A DNA stretch of 64,000 nt from Clavelina lepadiformis (lineage: Eukaryota > Chordata > Ascidiacea > Aplousobranchia > Clavelinidae). The position numbers were made by a program, and so were the translations under genes. Under the pieces are notes generated by a model, which searched no databases, was not told the DNA's origin, and was given only the letters and a program-made list of their open reading frames with translations. This document shows positions 50,330 through 62,820 of the stretch, in pieces. Location of the stretch: positions 15,128,860 to 15,192,859 of the forward strand of contig NC_135244.1 in the NCBI RefSeq assembly GCF_947623445.1, given 5' to 3'. Within the stretch, counting starts at the first letter, position 1, and each line of letters begins with the position of its first letter.

Positions 50330-52640
50330 AACGTCTACTTGCAAGCTTCTTCTATATGTTCATTTTATTTTTGCTGTTGTGCATTGAATCTTTTTTCAAG
50401 TTTTAGTGCCAACAATTTAAATCGATATAATTAATTTTTTTATCCTTTATTTCATACTTCTTTGCAAGACCCCTCTGATGTGCACTCTGCAATATTATAT
50501 GATTACTTTAGATCCATAGTCCATTATGTCCTATATGTCCATTTTTTATACTAATTATTATTTACAAGTGTTGCCAGTAAAATACTGTTGTCAAGGTGTT
50601 GCAGTTAAAATTATTTTACCATTGCCAAGTTGCAAAATTTTGTTGTAGATGATAATAAAATTTGGCAAAGTATGTTTTAAATTTACCAGAAAGTTATTTA
50701 CTAGAAAGTGTAAAAAAGGCCAAAGTGATTGTTTTTATAAATTCCTGATAGAGATAAGTCATATGTTTAATTGTTTATCGGTTAGGTAATGTTGTTGTTA
50801 CACTGAAATACATAACGTTTTATTTTAAAGTGGGTGATCTACAAAGTACTAGTTTACACTTTCAATTTATCCTCATATTAACCTTTTGAATGTCAACAAT
50901 TTTGTAATCTATCCTAATTTTTGCGGTATGTTCACTGCTTTTGATCATGCTCTTTGATTTTGTTGTTATGTTGTCGTACTAAATTAAATAGAATCCTTCA
51001 GAATTAGCTTGTGCTTGAATGAAGATATAGAAAGCTAACTGAATTTCATCCAAAGTGTTCTCGGTAATTGGTTCTGTGATGTCCACATATCAAGTGATAC
51101 AATCTTATCAAATTCTTAAAAAGGCATTTGGTTTATTGGGATTACCAGTATTCAATTGTTGAGGATAATCGCTAAAATTGACCTAGATTGTATATTCTGA
51201 AGGTAATGATTTCGATCAACCATATCTAATTCTAATTAAAATGGCAGTATAAGAAGATAACTAGAAGCAATAACATTGAGATGAAGGTTAAATAACACAG
51301 CCAAGCTTGTTTTTCTGGTGCTGTACATATATATATATATATTGTGATTTTAACTTCTAAATTTTGCGAGGGTCAGCTGGAAAACTGCATCAGGCTGAAT
51401 TGGAAGGATTTGTGGAGGGAAAACAGAGAAGAAAAAGGTGATGACATAAAAAAGAATAAACATAGATTAACAAAACAAAAAACTGGCAAAGATCGAGACT
51501 TTTAAAGAGGATCGGGGCAACCCCAGAATCGGATAAAGATTTCAAGAAGATTCTAACTTGATATTACTGTGCAATTAATAAAATTTGCAGTTTTTCGAAT
51601 AAAGATGATATAGAGATTGAGATTCGATTGGTAGTGACAGTGGGTTTCCTTGAACTGCTTAACATAAGCAACTTTGTTCATTTTTATATATTCTGTGTTA
51701 TGCAATCAAAGTAAATGAATACATGGACACAGCTGATATAATCATAAATGGACTGAATGTGTATGGATACTAACTTACTTTATACCTGCAGATGTGTGGT
51801 AGGAGAGTGCACAATATGTACTAACTTCATGTATAATTAAAGTAACAATTGGTTGTATAAATCATCTAACCACTCGGCTGTTGGTTACTACTTACAAACA
51901 TAAAGCAGTGTTTCTGGTTGGCAGTACTTTCAATACTAGTAGTGTTAAGTTGAATGTGTTGTTTTTTTAATTTGTTTTATTCTGCATGAACATTACCGCA
52001 TTACGTCATTAGGTGGAATTCCTTCTTGGCATGTAACGCACGTTATTTTTAAAAATGCAATGCAATGTTCCCATTTTTTACATGAGTGCGTTAAAAACAT
52101 GACGTAACAGCAGCACAATAGTTAATAAAACACATGACACAAAATGTAAAATACCAATATATTAACTTTGCAATATACAATAGTGGTCTAAAAAGTAATG
52201 CAGAAGCTAATGTGCACACATTTAAAACAGAACAGTAATAATGGAAATAATACTGCATGGTGGCATAATGCCATAGCTAGCGCAAAGTACAGTATGACTG
52301 TACTGTACAATTTTCTTTTTACTAGGAAGTTATACATTGTAATAAAAGTTTAAAACGTTTTCTGCACCCTGGTTAAAATATGTAGCAAGAACACTCACCG
52401 TACCTAGTTAACATGACAAAGTAACCCAAAAACAAAAAATAGGCCAAGCATTGTGTAACATTTAATTTCTCTCCACAAAATCCACTATTGGAAATACAAG
52501 TTTAAGCACAAAACTAATCGTACTTGCCAAAACAAGCACGAAAGTGACCTTGTTATTGCCATTGTGGTCGTTTTATTTGCATATGTCCTGGCTTTCAATC
52601 ACTGAATTTTTGGTTTTAAACCGAGTTAATGAAGGCAGCT
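50330..52640. other. intergenic, between FMO-B and WDPCP stops
   Basis: Convergent 3' ends. Matches 41638-44427 but without the hAT MITE, showing the intact target site. No exon recognised. Confidence 0.6.
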
Positions 52641-55600
52641 TCACACATAACCAAGTTTGGTAACTTTAAGGGTGCTTGAAGTTCCTTCATTGTTATCTAA
52701 ATGTAAAAAATCAAATAAAAATTATTGCTGTTTTGGATACTGGTGGCTGAAGGTTTGGTGGTAATACTAGTGATTACAAATGAATTATACTTGAACAAAA
52801 CTATACTTATTTTGTGGGTTTGGTGGCCATGCTAACACTATTTTATAGCACAATTGTATAATTACTATCTTGCATGTCTTAAGCCCTTGGGCTTTGCCAC
52901 TTTTTCCTATTCATAAATTACTTTTGAGCATACTTTGTATTGTGCTAGAAGTATAACGGTTAGCATCATAATTTTCGCTGCATACAGTTCATGGCAAAAA
53001 ATAAACTTACAAAACTTTGCGTCCTGTTTTACAGCATCTGCAAAATAATCTTTACTCTTTTTGTCATGCAAAATTTCGTCTTCATTGAATTCGGGAAACT
53101 TGCCAACATTTTCCAAAAAGTCTAGTTATTCAAAGTAGAATTAAGACAAAGAGAAACAATTCCAGAGCGACATCAAAGTTGAGATTCCAATAAAATAATT
53201 GTATTCTAATACTAAATTAAATTATATAACCATTGACTAACTGGTTTCTGTGGATTCAACAGAAAAAATCTCCTCAGCTTTAATTTTTGCCATCTGTGCA
53301 AGTTGCATTTCTCCAAGGTCTTTTGCAGCAAAATAGATATCCATAAAAAGGTCAGCTGAAGATATGTCCTTTGCTAAAAGAAATGCCTTTTCAAAGCGCT
53401 GAAATCTTAGCAGATGGTGGAAAAATCTTCTTGCATAGCTAAAAGGTATTTTATTACTCACAGCTGCAAAATTACAGCGAAAAACATTCTTAGCAAATTT
53501 ATAAAATAAACACTAAACAGGTTTCAAATTTACGGTTATGTTAAAGCTGCAGAATGCACATGAACCAGATTAAACATAAAAAGTGGAATGCGTGGAATAA
53601 GAATGTACAATCCATAAAAACATCCCATATAACCATGATCTAATACAAATTTTAGCATTTGGTTGGTACAAAAATTAAGCAATCTTTACCAGCCAACAGT
53701 TGTTCGGTATTTGATGATGATTGATTCTGTAATTTTATTCTTTGATGCGTAGAAAGAAGACAACGCACCTTCAAGTTGTCCTGTGCAAAATATCATATTT
53801 AAACGAGCACTGAGAAATGTTTTCCTGATTACTAAAGTTTGTTAAATCAATTTTACAATAAGGCAACTGTTAACCTCAAATCATAAAAATCTTAAAAATA
53901 TATAACCTTCTCTTTCGTAACTAAGTGGTTTACATAAGAGATGATCCATAATGGTAAGTAATCCATGGTAGGCTGTGTCACTTTCGTAGTTCCAGTTCAG
54001 TGAGCAAAGTAAGTTCACCGCATATGTGACCTAAGAGTGTGCAAGTTGCAAAATTGATATACCAGTATGCTTTGCATAGTCCTAAAGAGCAGTGTAATAA
54101 TAAGTATTATAGGCAGTGGTGGGATTCAGCCGGTTCGCACTGGTTCTTGGAATTTTAATGACTTTGGCGAACCGGTTGTTAACAAGCCTATGTATAGGTC
54201 TATATATATTTGCCCTGGGTAAATATGGCATGCTGCTAGTGAGAGAACCGGCTGTTAAAATATTTGAATCCCACCACTGATTATATGCGTTAGTAATAAT
54301 ATAAAAAATTTACTGCAACACCTTGTTGGCTTTAATGTGCTGCTGAATGATTGAAAGTGTGTCAAGTGTTCCATGCAAGGTGAGCATTGTAAGAGGTCCT
54401 CCATTAAAAACCAGTAAAATGTTGTTAGACGTATATTCTAAAATCTTCATTAGCCCATTGCCAGAAGTAAGATAATCTGAAAGCTATTCGAACAAAACGA
54501 AAAAGCATAATTCTATAAATATGGGTCAAATGCAATAGAATATTCAATGAAAAATCTTCAGTTATGTTACACCATAGTAAGGCACTATCTTGACTGAAAA
54601 CTAGCAATAGTTTTGTGACAAATCAGCAACACATACCTTTAGAAAAATATCAAAGATAGAATGATAGCTAGATATATATAATACCTTAAGTTGAAGAATT
54701 TGCCGTTCATCGCAGTCAAACAGGGACAGTTGATTTAAGACGGAGTCAAACAACTTCAGTTCACCTTGACCACTACCAACAATGATTAATGATCCCACCC
54801 ATGAGGTTATTGTCGGAATAAATGCGCTTCTCTCCACTTTAGCAATAATCTGTTCGTTTGTGAGATCATAAAGTGTCATGGAACCATCACTAAATCCAAG
54901 TACAAGCTTATCTTCTTTGCTAAACAGCACACAGGTAAAGATTAAAAATTAGTTAACACACTTTTTCATTAACAAGCAATGAAGTTTTAAAAAGAGATCA
55001 CCAGTATTTTTAATTACACTGTTGCGCGTAAAAACTGAATTTATGGAGCACAATGACTAACAGGAAGTTGATCAATACTTAATTTTGAATCACCTGTTTC
55101 TTGTAAATGACAAAATTCCACTTTTTACAGGCAAAGAAACCACTTTTAATCTCAGTAGTTTGTTTCCAGAACATTCATATATTACAGACTCCAAGGATTT
55201 ATCTTTTTCACTGTATGGTTTTTCCAAAGTGAGTATCTTTAAGATAATAATAATAATAAAAGTAAAACATATTAAAACAAAAACTAAAATTTATTAAAAA
55301 CTGAAAAAGAAAAGAAAAGGAAAAATCTCTCTTTGTATTCTGCTAATTAAACTTTTTAGAACAAAGAAACTAGAAGACCACAAGACTCAATATAATTAAC
55401 AAACAGATGGTATTAGTATGTTTAAAAAAATCTAAAAGTATACCTGGGAAGGATTCATTTTACTGAAGTTTAAATGCAGAATGTCATTTTCACTTTCTAC
55501 AGAAGTTATCACTTCAAGTCTGAAAGGAATTAATGATTTTACAAGAAATAATTATGCATAAAAATCGTTTTTTACTTATACCTAATTAGAATTTGTATTT

Positions 55601-56910
55601 CATGGTATAATAAATAAGGTGAGTTACTAAGATTTGCCCACTATTGTAAGGTGAATCAGGATAAAAAACTTGGTCATGAAAGAATCAGATTTTATAGGAT
55701 TAGGAAACAATCTACTTTTAAGTTAAACCTGTTTTGCTTAAACCTATTTTATTTACCTTCCAACTGTACAACGAAGTAACACGATGTTAACTTTTTCATC
55801 GTCATATGCAGTTTGTAGCCATGTACCAAACTGCCACCAAGAAACCATTAGCTCTTCATTTGCATTAAGGCATAAATGTCTGTGAGGTTGAACATTGCCT
55901 TTTGGTCCTGCAAAACCATAACACTAAATACATTTACGTCATTTTATGGACTTTACAGCAACATACACATATCTGATCCTATATTGCAAAAAAATTAACT
56001 GATTAATTCTCTGAAAAATGTAGAAACTTTGGTTAAAGACTATGAAAATATTTTTATGAACACTTTTTAATAGTACAGGTGTAAAAATCGACCTTTTAGT
56101 TTTAATAGCAAATGCAATAACTGTAACAACAGAGAGCTGATAAGAGACGATTATTTAGTAAATAAAACTACATCCGAAATTTTTCTTAAAAAATTTGTTT
56201 AACCTGGTATATCAAAAGTTGATGACTGGTTGCTTTGCTTCAGAGCAAAATAAACAATCTTGCTTTGATTTTCAATGGTGATACATGCAAACTGCTCCGC
56301 AAGACATACTGTAGATAGAATGCTGATATAAGCATATTTTTTTGCAAAGAACACTTTTTTGACAAGTTACGATACTATTGACCAAAAAATGTTAGATATT
56401 AAACCTGAGGAAATAGATGTTATCTTGTTCACCATTGTTCTGTCAAAACCAATTTGTTTGATATCACTAGTGTTGATATTTAAACGAAGATTTGCCAGCA
56501 AGCCTGAACTGAAAATTACCTGCAAATAAAGTGGAATCATGATATCAGTAAGAACACGGTTTTATACAATTATCTAGTCAAAATTGAACATAAGGATTTT
56601 ATGAATTATGATCAATCACAAAAAACATACAAGGAGAAATTATGCATTTTACGTTATTTGCTTAGCCTTAAATATACTAATATACTGTTTACCTGAACTA
56701 AATCAAAATGCTTCCAGCAAACTGAGTTTACTTGACTCGACTTCAAACACTCTTCAAACATCTTAATGGACTCTCTCAATTTATCCGGCCTCTGATTTCT
56801 TGGCTGCCACATTTCATTCCGCGCCATCACAAAATTCTGTTTGAGGTCGAAGTACTCCCCAGTTGACTCGGCGTCTTTTCCATAGTACTGTGTACTACTG
56901 ATGTCTTTTT
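52641..56910 (-). CDS. WDPCP: WDPCP (fritz) planar polarity/ciliogenesis effector, 5' exon not assigned
   Basis: Thirteen exons, high to low: 56693-56910, 56405-56519, 56204-56308, 55757-55907, 55444-55519, 55094-55236, 54685-54919, 54322-54483, 53907-54030, 53690-53780, 53242-53456, 53011-53121, 52641-52696; about 600 codons. Family landmarks in order: NQRPDKLRESIK, FDIPG followed by a Trp-Trp segment, 'KLVLGFSDGSMTLYDL', 'VGSGQGELKLFD', 'YARRFFHHLLRFQRFEKAF', DLFMDI, and a C-terminus LKVTKLGYV resembling human LKMIHFGLV. WDPCP is a WD-type component of the CPLANE complex at the ciliary base and acts in planar polarity. The model starts at a strong acceptor (56911-56912). Alternatively the frame is open up to an ATG at 56983, which could be the start. 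Exon 53242-53456 needs a 'gag' acceptor to keep frame. AATAAA on this strand at 52577-52572. Confidence 0.9.
54114..54279. mobile_element. short hAT-like MITE, copy B
   Basis: Orthologous insertion to 45785-45950: starts CAGTGGTGGGATTCA, ends TGAATCCCACCACTG. Lies in a WDPCP intron. Confidence 0.75.
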
Positions 56911-57930
56911 CTGGAAAAAATTTTGAAAATAATTGGTAAGTTCTACCGTTAAAACTAGTCGAAATCTTAATGCTACATAACAAGGCAAAGTTGGTAAAAA
57001 CAACGTAGCATGATAAATCTCAGACTGATAATGTTACACCAAACTTTTATCTCCAGGAACCTTCTTCTTATAGCCAGTTACTACTGCCAAACTGTCCATT
57101 TCCAAAGCTCACAAATAACTCACTCCCAAAATCAAAATGGAAAATGATATCATCTATGGTCATAACCGACTTCCCAACTTACCACACAACAAGCCAATTA
57201 ATATCTAAACTAACTGGTTAAACTAGTGGCACTTCTTGCACTGGGAAGGAATTAGGCGAGAAGAGTGCGCATAACAACATGTTCACTTTACTTATACAAA
57301 GTGAAATAGAAAATTGAACAACAATACAAGAACACATAATTACAATGTTAAGAAGGCTTACGTAATGGATAATATATATAAATTGCATGCTCAGTATTCA
57401 ATTTGCATGTACTACAAACATACGTGTATAAAGGGGACACAACAAACACCCATACCATGTATATAAACCATATAAAACATTTTATTACTGTATATCAAAA
57501 TGTATAATTAAAATAGTGCAAAGTTTTTGGAAGCTTTTGCACCAATTTTTCATTTTGCCCTATATTTCCTGTTATAAATGTTGCATAGGCATGGCAAAAA
57601 TTTCGGCTTTAAGTTTAGTAACATATTTTTTCTCACACTGAAAGCAAACTTTCCAACAGAATGTGCAGGTAAGTTAATACATTAGTTTTTTCCAGTTCTT
57701 CAACACAAACGCAAAGCATTTTTGGGAGCATTTGCTAAACTAATTGTAAAAAACGTCATAACATTACTTGAATATATTTAAAACAATAAGAAAGTAGAAG
57801 GTTTCAAGATTGTAATGGTAAAGCCAGGGTGCATTCCATGTGAGTTACACCAAAGACCTTCGGCGTGACCTACAGTCAGGTGGCATAAATCTGTTGACCT
57901 AGGCATCGCATATCACGGTTTGGTCTAGGC

Positions 57931-58314
57931 CAGGGGTGTCAAACTCAATCGCACCAGGGGCCAAAACTCAAAACTTATTTAACACCGCGGACCGTAAGGA
58001 TAAAACTTGATTGAACGTTTCGTGACACGAGTATATGAATTGGAGCAGTCAGCAAAACAGCACCAATTTTTTGTTTTTTTTGACGGTTTTGGCTTGGAAT
58101 AAATCGATTTATTCTATCGTATGATGAGGCAACTGTTGTGCTGCTGTATTGTGCGATTTGTTATAATCTTGTTTCTTGCTTGAAAAAAGTAAGTTATACT
58201 GCACAATGATCTCGCGGGCCGGAAATAGTTCAATGTATAAAATAGCATTGCGGGCCAAGTTTTATTGTAAAGCGGGCCGGATGTGGCCCGCGGGCCGGGA
58301 GTTTGACACCTATG
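57931..58314. mobile_element. hAT-type MITE with perfect 8-bp target duplication
   Basis: The 384 bp element starts CAGGGGTGTCAAACTC and ends GAGTTTGACACCTATG, with subterminal GGCCCGCGGGCC. It is flanked by GTCTAGGC at 57923-57930 and 58315-58322. Same broad family style as 43149-43641 but a different terminal sequence. Confidence 0.92.
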
Positions 58315-59175
58315 GTCTAGGCCTATCATGACTTTATATTGCAGAAATATCAACCAAAATATCACAATCAGTGCAAAATAACAAAAAGTATTTTAAGTTA
58401 TAACTATTTCACCTTTTGGAAACAAACTATGCAGCGTGTTGTTAAAAAACGGCACTTAGTTTGGCAAAAAGGGACAAAACATGCAAAAATTTGAATGTTA
58501 TAGTGATTTCAGTTTTATAAGGTTAGAAAATTAACTCAATCACTAATTAATCAGAAGTTAGATAGGCCACGGTATTAAATTGGGTATTATTAGGTCCCGG
58601 TCTATATTTCATGGCAGCTGCAGCCGAGATAAATTTTTAGTAACTTTTTGAGCACTCGACTGTGTAACGCCCATAGATGCCTAATTTACCTTCATACAAA
58701 AGTTTGTTTGAATTATACATAAGCTTATATGACCATTTTTCGTTTGTCGTACCTACCAAAGGGAAACTCCTCGTTGTAACGTCTTGCTTACCACTATCAC
58801 TTTAACAAAAAGGACAACAAACGCAAAATGAATGCAGCTTATTAATATATATATCATATACATATTCCATTATAAGTAGTTTTGACAGGCGAATATAATC
58901 ACCACAACTCACTGAACAATGTAAAAACGTATTCATAACTGATAAAAGGTCACATTCAACACTGTGAAAAATGTTTAGGACCATCACGATCATTACAGGA
59001 TTTAGCATTAGGAATAAGCCATAACGATTGGAATTTGATAAGAATCAATGAAAATATATCCGGCCCGCAGATAAATTGATTCATAATCTATACTTGCAAG
59101 TGTTATTATAGAAATGCATTGAACAAAGATTGAATAAGTGCACACTTGCACACCTAAGTTAGCAAGTCTGTGCAG

Positions 59176-59413
59176 CAATGTTCCCTCTAAGCTGCGCGCA
59201 TGCGCAAATGCACACTGCTGACACGGTCTCTGCGCACAGAAAATCTGTGCTGCGCACAAGAAAAAAATCCAACCTGAATTGAAAATAAAATAAACGCCTA
59301 ATAATGGCCACAGTGCGCACGTGGCTCGTCTGATGTTGCTCACAGTTGACCAAGGGACCGCTCAAGGAGTTAGTGTGTTTGCTCAGACTCGTGAAAAATT
59401 AGAGAGAACATTG
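59176..59413. mobile_element. hAT-like MITE with perfect 8-bp target duplication
   Basis: The 238 bp element starts CAATGTTCCCTCTAA and ends TTAGAGAGAACATTG. It is flanked by CTGTGCAG at 59168-59175 and 59414-59421. GC-rich 'tgcgcgcatgcgca' follows the left end. A third distinct short element family in the window. Confidence 0.9.
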
Positions 59414-60217
59414 CTGTGCAGCATCCGTGATCATGATGAATCCTACCATGAATTACAGACTGGACTAAGCTAAGTAGATTTAGACTACAAAAAACAAAAC
59501 AAGAAAAATAGCATTAGGCATTAATTGATTTTCGGTCAAATAAGCTCGGTAATAGTTGCCAGTAATAAATCACTTCTATATCAGAGTATCAGCTTTTCTT
59601 TTGGCAGTGGTAAAATGGACTTTTGGTTTTACACGCTGCAGATGCCTATAATTTGAAAATGAAGCCAAACATGTACCTGAAACATTGTTTTGTTGTAAAG
59701 TCCATAGCTTCAGATTAAAGCCAAGTCCAGCCATCCTTCCGACAATTAAGTATTTTGATAAATCCTTGTTTTTAAATGTGCTTAGTTTTTGTTTCGCTTC
59801 ATTTGTAACCGAGCAACATTTTTAGGGGTGTCTTCTGAAAAAGACATCTCATAATATTCGAATTCATAAAAGAGAATTTTTTTGCAAATTACTTAGCTGT
59901 ATATTAAGTAACATTGATTGTAAATTAGATAGCAAAAGTGCAAATTAATTAGCAAAATATGACAAAAAATAAAAATTAGCACATATGTGAAACCGTAATG
60001 TAGATTATAAAAGTTTTAAGTTTTTGATCAAGCAAACTAATTGTTAATATCATTAGGTTTTTTATGTTTATGTCGTAACAATAGCTAGTGTACGTAACAG
60101 AAGAATTGGTAGTATAATGTTTTGCAGTAAATTATTTACCTTTCACCCATTGCTGAATTTTTCAGAACTACCTTTAAATTATTATCATTGCTTTGCTGCA
60201 AGAAAATATTTAAAAAA

Positions 60218-62820
60218 ATGTCGTCTTTGCTAGAATATCTCCCGTTTTACAGTTACTTTTTTGGACCCGAGAAAGTCCTGGAGCAACAACTTCAAGAAGT
60301 TGATTTCTGGTCTTGGTTATGTTCATTTTTTGTCACGCCAACACCGCCACCTGTTCTGCCAGTTGAACAAGATGGTTATTTATCGGCTATCCTCTGCCTT
60401 AAAGAGACGTATGATGCCACTTTGGACGAGGTCATTCGTCTACATGCACCTGATAGCTTACAACAATCAATTACTGGGCTACATGTCAGCCTATGCCTTA
60501 CACCATTTCTGGTAGCATTGGCGTTCTTTTCCTTGGTATCGATGACGAAGTTTGGTTGTAGGTAGGTAAAGTTAAGTTCGAAGCAGGTTTACCATAAGTT
60601 TTTGTATGGTAAGTTACTTTTTCAGTTATGTTAGACCTATCACTGATTTACGTAAATGTAGACAATATATGTTATAGATATCGTTTACTTAATTTGATTT
60701 TTGCAAGCAAGTGATTAAATTGAATACATTCCCCCAGTGAAACAAAACGTTGTTTTTAGAAATGGAAAAAAGCTTTTACTTGGAATAGCTTACATCATTC
60801 AACGTCTGCTACAGGTAAGCAATCGTAAGTAGACGTCCTGTAGTGTGAAAATAGTAAATTTTCTTAAGCCCTAAGCCCCAAATTCTATTCGAACACTAGC
60901 CGGCTCGCTCTCACTTAGGCTTGAGAGATTTTCTGCGGACAGATTTTACGTTTCTTTGATTTAAACAAGCAAGCTGACTAAAAAGTAATGCATAAGTCAC
61001 AAGCCAAACTCATTAATGGTCTTCCAGGTTTATATCTGTTTAGCCTAAGTACCGATATTTCTGAAATATTGTAAAATGACCAGATTTTATGGCAATTTAC
61101 ACAACGCGGTAATATCATTCCAATATGGTACGAACTTCGTTTGCCTAAGAAACGATTTTTAAAATTTTGACAAACTTTTCGTAATAATAATAATAATAAA
61201 CTTTGCGTGCTAATTTAATTAATTTCACCAGAGAACATAGTCAATTGCATTTATGGAAATACTTTGTATAAAATCCCGTTTCAGGTAGCAAGTGTAACGA
61301 AAAAATTATTTTTTCTGTGACCATAGAAATGTGATCCATAATACACGGCGGATTTTGCAATGCTGAATTCTATAGAGTTTTATTAACGTCGTATGCATTT
61401 TTGGATTTTATTGCAATGTAGCCTAATGAATCCGTTATGTCCGGGGTTGGTACTTGGAATGAACTAGAAAGAATAGGAAACTATCCGGACCAAATTTTGT
61501 ATGCGTTAAACGGGCAAAGGTTATCAATGATTCATTCGCATTTATTACAAACACGAAGTCTACCAGGCACCTTAAACGAAAACCTGCATTGGCACGTTTC
61601 ATTGCAAATAAATTTATGCGAGTCCCCATAATAGCGGTAAACAATGCATGGCTTGGGCCATCAGTGATATACATTTGGCTTACTGATAAATCCGGTCTTG
61701 TTGAAAATTTAACAAAATAAACTCCCTACTCGCAAACGTCTCTGTGTGGGACCAACTTGGAAGATGATTAGCCTAACACGCAAACTCGTACATTGCGAAT
61801 CGTAGCCTACTTCGTTACACGAAGTCGATCCTCGTGTGACAAAATGCATGCTATGTACACTAAAGCAAACCGAGTTAGTCGTGGCACATATCAATATCTA
61901 TATCAACAAAATAAATCAATCGTTCATTGTCATTCATAACGTCGCGTCAGATGAGCCTTATCAGCTATATATTTTCTTTTCTACGTTCGAATTAATTGTA
62001 TTGTGTTTTTGTGATTGCCGGAAGGCTATCGGTTTGCTGCTTGTGATAGCGTTTGCATGATAATTCTGATTTATAAGGACAATGAAAAGAATGAGCTTGA
62101 ATTGCGGATGGATTTCTTGGAAAGTCTAATTACCAGAAATGCCAAAGCATTTCAAGAGGTAAAACAAGATGTCAAAAAATATATGCTAAGGAAACCATTA
62201 TATATCTTTATGTTGAAAACGCTTTTATAATACCCAAGCATTTTTAAGGCCGATGCTTTACCCAATAAATCACCTTATTTAGGACAAGAGCGAAACAGAC
62301 AACAAGATGGTGCAATGGATCGACGACCATTCTGCTGACTTGAGGTCTACCCAAAATCGATTGAATGATTTAATTCAGCAAATAAATGATTTGCTACAGG
62401 TAAGTTTTAAATTTAAATGTTGACATTTAAACACAAATTTTACATCATCAGAGAAATATTTCCAGGTAAGCAAACTCGTGGTAAAACATACAAATTATTC
62501 TATAGTTTATATACCGAAAAACAATTTATGTTGTCGGATTGCGACGGTACATTGCACAGTTTGCAGGTTTCACAAAATGGATTTCCATCTTGAAATCGCA
62601 CTTTTTTGTCCAATAATACAGGAATAATTTAAACCGAAAACAATGTTTGAATTTTAGTCTCATCTTACTTTTTTGATGTTATTATTTTACTTCTTATTTT
62701 ACATAGCCCCCTCCTGTCAAGAATCAGTATGACGTCATCAATGGCAAGATTGACCCTGGGCAAAACAAGAGTGGGGATGGAGTGGCTGCCAATGTGCCGA
62801 AACCTGTGGACCAAATCTAA
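60218..62820 (+). CDS. unrecognised membrane/coiled-coil protein, 236 aa
   Basis: Five phase-consistent exons: 60218-60561, 60760-60814, 62078-62158, 62283-62399, 62707-62820. Residues 1-45 are aromatic-rich (LEYLPFYSYFFGPEKV, FWSWLCSFF), followed by a Pro-rich turn (PTPPPVLP). About 88-109 is a strongly hydrophobic, probably membrane-spanning segment (VSLCLTPFLVALAFFSLVSM); 118-132 is a second hydrophobic or amphipathic stretch. Residues 134-199 are charged with heptad-like leucines (coiled coil). 200-236 is a Pro/Gly/Asn-rich tail beginning PPPVKNQYDV. No signal peptide or enzyme motif is evident and I do not recognise the family. AATAAA at 62882-62887 follows the stop by ~62 bp. Intron 2 is long (60815-62077), so an extra small exon there is possible. 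Upstream in-frame codons before 60218 lack an ATG. Confidence 0.75.

Larger units (their letters stand above)
46188..54517 (+). repeat. tandem segmental duplication, copy B (~8.3 kb)
   Basis: Head-to-tail copy of 34877-46187 carrying FMO copy B and the 3' part of the intact WDPCP. It is shorter than copy A because it lacks ~1.3 kb of upstream sequence, the DNA transposon, one solo LTR and one hAT MITE, but has its own solo LTR at 49763-50038. Confidence 0.9.
56984..60217. other. intergenic region between divergent WDPCP and the 236-aa gene
   Basis: Presumably holds the WDPCP first exon(s) and promoter. I searched the minus strand by eye for a short N-terminal exon ending in phase 1 and found no convincing one. 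Two well-bounded MITEs (57931-58314, 59176-59413) sit here. Confidence 0.5.
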
